Part shown: piece by piece, positions 5,929 through 6,947 of the stretch
Layout: the number at the start of each line of letters is the position of its first letter
Numbering within the stretch: the first letter of the stretch is position 1
NCBI GenBank assembly: GCA_002496955.1
Contig: DALZ01000122.1
Location: 1-6,947, forward strand
Direction of reading: 5' to 3'
Source: Euryarchaeota archaeon UBA128
Lineage (GTDB): Archaea; Thermoplasmatota; Poseidoniia; Poseidoniales; Poseidoniaceae
DNA length: 6,947 bases
Program-made: the position numbers and the translations under genes
The notes under the pieces: generated by a model
The model's input: the letters and a program-made list of their open reading frames with translations, nothing else
Told to the model about the DNA's origin: nothing
Database searches by the model: none

Positions 5929-6947
5929 TCAAATGTTTGCGAATCCACTTTGGATGTCTTCCCACAAATCCTCGATGTCCTCTATCCCTATGCTCATTCG
6001 AACATAACCAGGAACAAGGCCAGCAGCGTGTCTGACTGCTTCTGGAATCATCATATGGCTAGAATTGAATGGACATTCGACCAAAGACTCAACGCCTCCA
6101 AGACTCGTGGCTTCGTATATCATGTTGAGCCCACGCATAAAGGATAATGCCGCATCATCGCCCCCCTTGACAACGAAACCAATCATACCCGTGCCCTTGG
6201 GCATGATTCTTTGTGCAACATCATGTTGTGGATGAGAGGAAAGAGATGGGTGATTAACACGTTCGATCATTGGGTGGTTGTCAAGTCGTTTAGCAAGCTC
6301 TGCTGCATTAGCACAAATTTGCGGCATTCTGACATGAAGTGTGCGCATACCTCGCTCTAACAGGAAACAGGAATTTGGATCTGCGCTGCCACCAAAATGT
6401 ACCTTACGGTGGAATATATTCTCTATGTGCTCCTTCGACCCGACTACTGCTCCACCGATAATATCTGAATGGCCGCCGAGATATTTAGTGGTTGAATGAA
6501 TAACTAAATCTGCACCAAGAGCAAGTGGATTACAGGCCCACGGGGAGGCGAATGTATTGTCGATTATGCAGACTAATCCGTGTTTCTTCGCCAGTGCGGC
6601 CATTGCTTCAACATCGCACACCTTGAGAACAGGATTGGTTAGTGTTTCGATATACAACACCTTAGTATTAGACTGAATTGCTGCTTCATATGATGAAACA
6701 TCTGTCATATCCGCCATACTGACTTCAATGCCAAAGCGTGGAAATTCTTCAGTCATCAAGCCATAGGTCCCCCCGTAAACATCAGCAGATGCCACAACGT
6801 GATCGCCGGACGACAATATTGCCATCAATGTGGAAGAAATTGCGGCCATCCCTGAGGAGAATACCTCACCATCCTCGGCCCCTTCTAAAGCACAGATTTT
6901 GTCGATTACTGCTTCTGCATTAACTGAGGTTATCCTAGTATACAGTA
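5929..6947 (-). CDS. Cystathionine gamma-synthase/lyase-family PLP enzyme, 5' end outside the window
   Basis: PLP-dependent Cys/Met metabolism enzyme (aspartate aminotransferase fold type I), acting in transsulfuration or homocysteine formation in the cytoplasm. About 338 residues are visible against a usual ~380-400, and the frame is open at the right edge, so the N-terminus is missing. Reading begins LYTRITSVNAEAV; Tyr and Arg of this YxR motif bind the cofactor phosphate of the neighbouring subunit in the family. Then come FSSGMAAI, DVYGGTYGL (the PLP-stacking Tyr), YIETLTNPVLKV, DNTFASPW (Asp to the pyridine nitrogen) and HSTTKYLGGHSDIIGG, whose Lys codon at 6486-6484 is the Schiff-base lysine. 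ATSLGGVESL and VRMSIGIEDIEDL carry the C-terminal substrate-binding region. Cystathionine gamma-synthase, gamma-lyase, beta-lyase, O-acetylhomoserine sulfhydrylase and methionine gamma-lyase share these motifs and cannot be separated here. Its TGA stop lies one base from the stop of the upstream convergent gene. Confidence 0.93.
   Translation of the reverse strand, partial: LYTRITSVNAEAVIDKICALEGAEDGEVFSSGMAAISSTLMAILSSGDHVVASADVYGGTYGLMTEEFPRFGIEVSMADMTDVSSYEAAIQSNTKVLYIETLTNPVLKVCDVEAMAALAKKHGLVCIIDNTFASPWACNPLALGADLVIHSTTKYLGGHSDIIGGAVVGSKEHIENIFHRKVHFGGSADPNSCFLLERGMRTLHVRMPQICANAAELAKRLDNHPMIERVNHPSLSSHPQHDVAQRIMPKGTGMIGFVVKGGDDAALSFMRGLNMIYEATSLGGVESLVECPFNSSHMMIPEAVRHAAGLVPGYVRMSIGIEDIEDLWEDIQSGFANI

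Overview
The window most likely comes from an archaeon of the Thermoplasmatota, with marine group II (Candidatus Poseidoniales) the best guess. Three things point there. A clear diphthine synthase (Dph5) indicates an archaeon or a eukaryote. The genes are tightly packed, intronless and of moderate GC. A membrane transporter carries a long acidic extracytoplasmic tail. The phylum is an inference from style and gene content; no rRNA or other marker is present.

Layout from left to right. At the left edge, positions 1-221 on the minus strand hold the 5' end of a divergent gene (73 residues visible). Its N-terminus resembles the start of TYW2/Trm5-type tRNA-G37 modification enzymes; this is a weak identification. 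From 259 on the plus strand comes dph5 (diphthamide biosynthesis on elongation factor 2), followed after 4 bases by a 692-residue sodium/solute symporter of the PutP type. Its last ~190 residues form a soluble, acidic, probably extracytoplasmic domain. Convergent with it, and only 8 bases away, is a minus-strand metallo-beta-lactamase-fold protein related to PqqB. After a 104-base divergent intergenic region, a 582-residue plus-strand protein of unknown function follows. It ends one base before the stop of a minus-strand PLP enzyme of the cystathionine gamma-synthase/lyase family, which runs off the right edge.

The genes do not form one pathway. The clearest theme is at the left: dph5 and the divergent gene, if it is a TYW2/Trm5 relative, would both modify the translation apparatus. 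dph5 and the symporter are probably co-transcribed because of spacing. The rest is housekeeping metabolism (sulfur amino acids), an orphan hydrolase and an orphan large protein. I found no RNA genes, mobile elements, CRISPR arrays or phage signatures. I see no convincing new multi-gene system; the best leads are the transporter-domain fusion with its altered sodium-site motif, the orphan PqqB-like protein and the unrecognised 582-residue protein.
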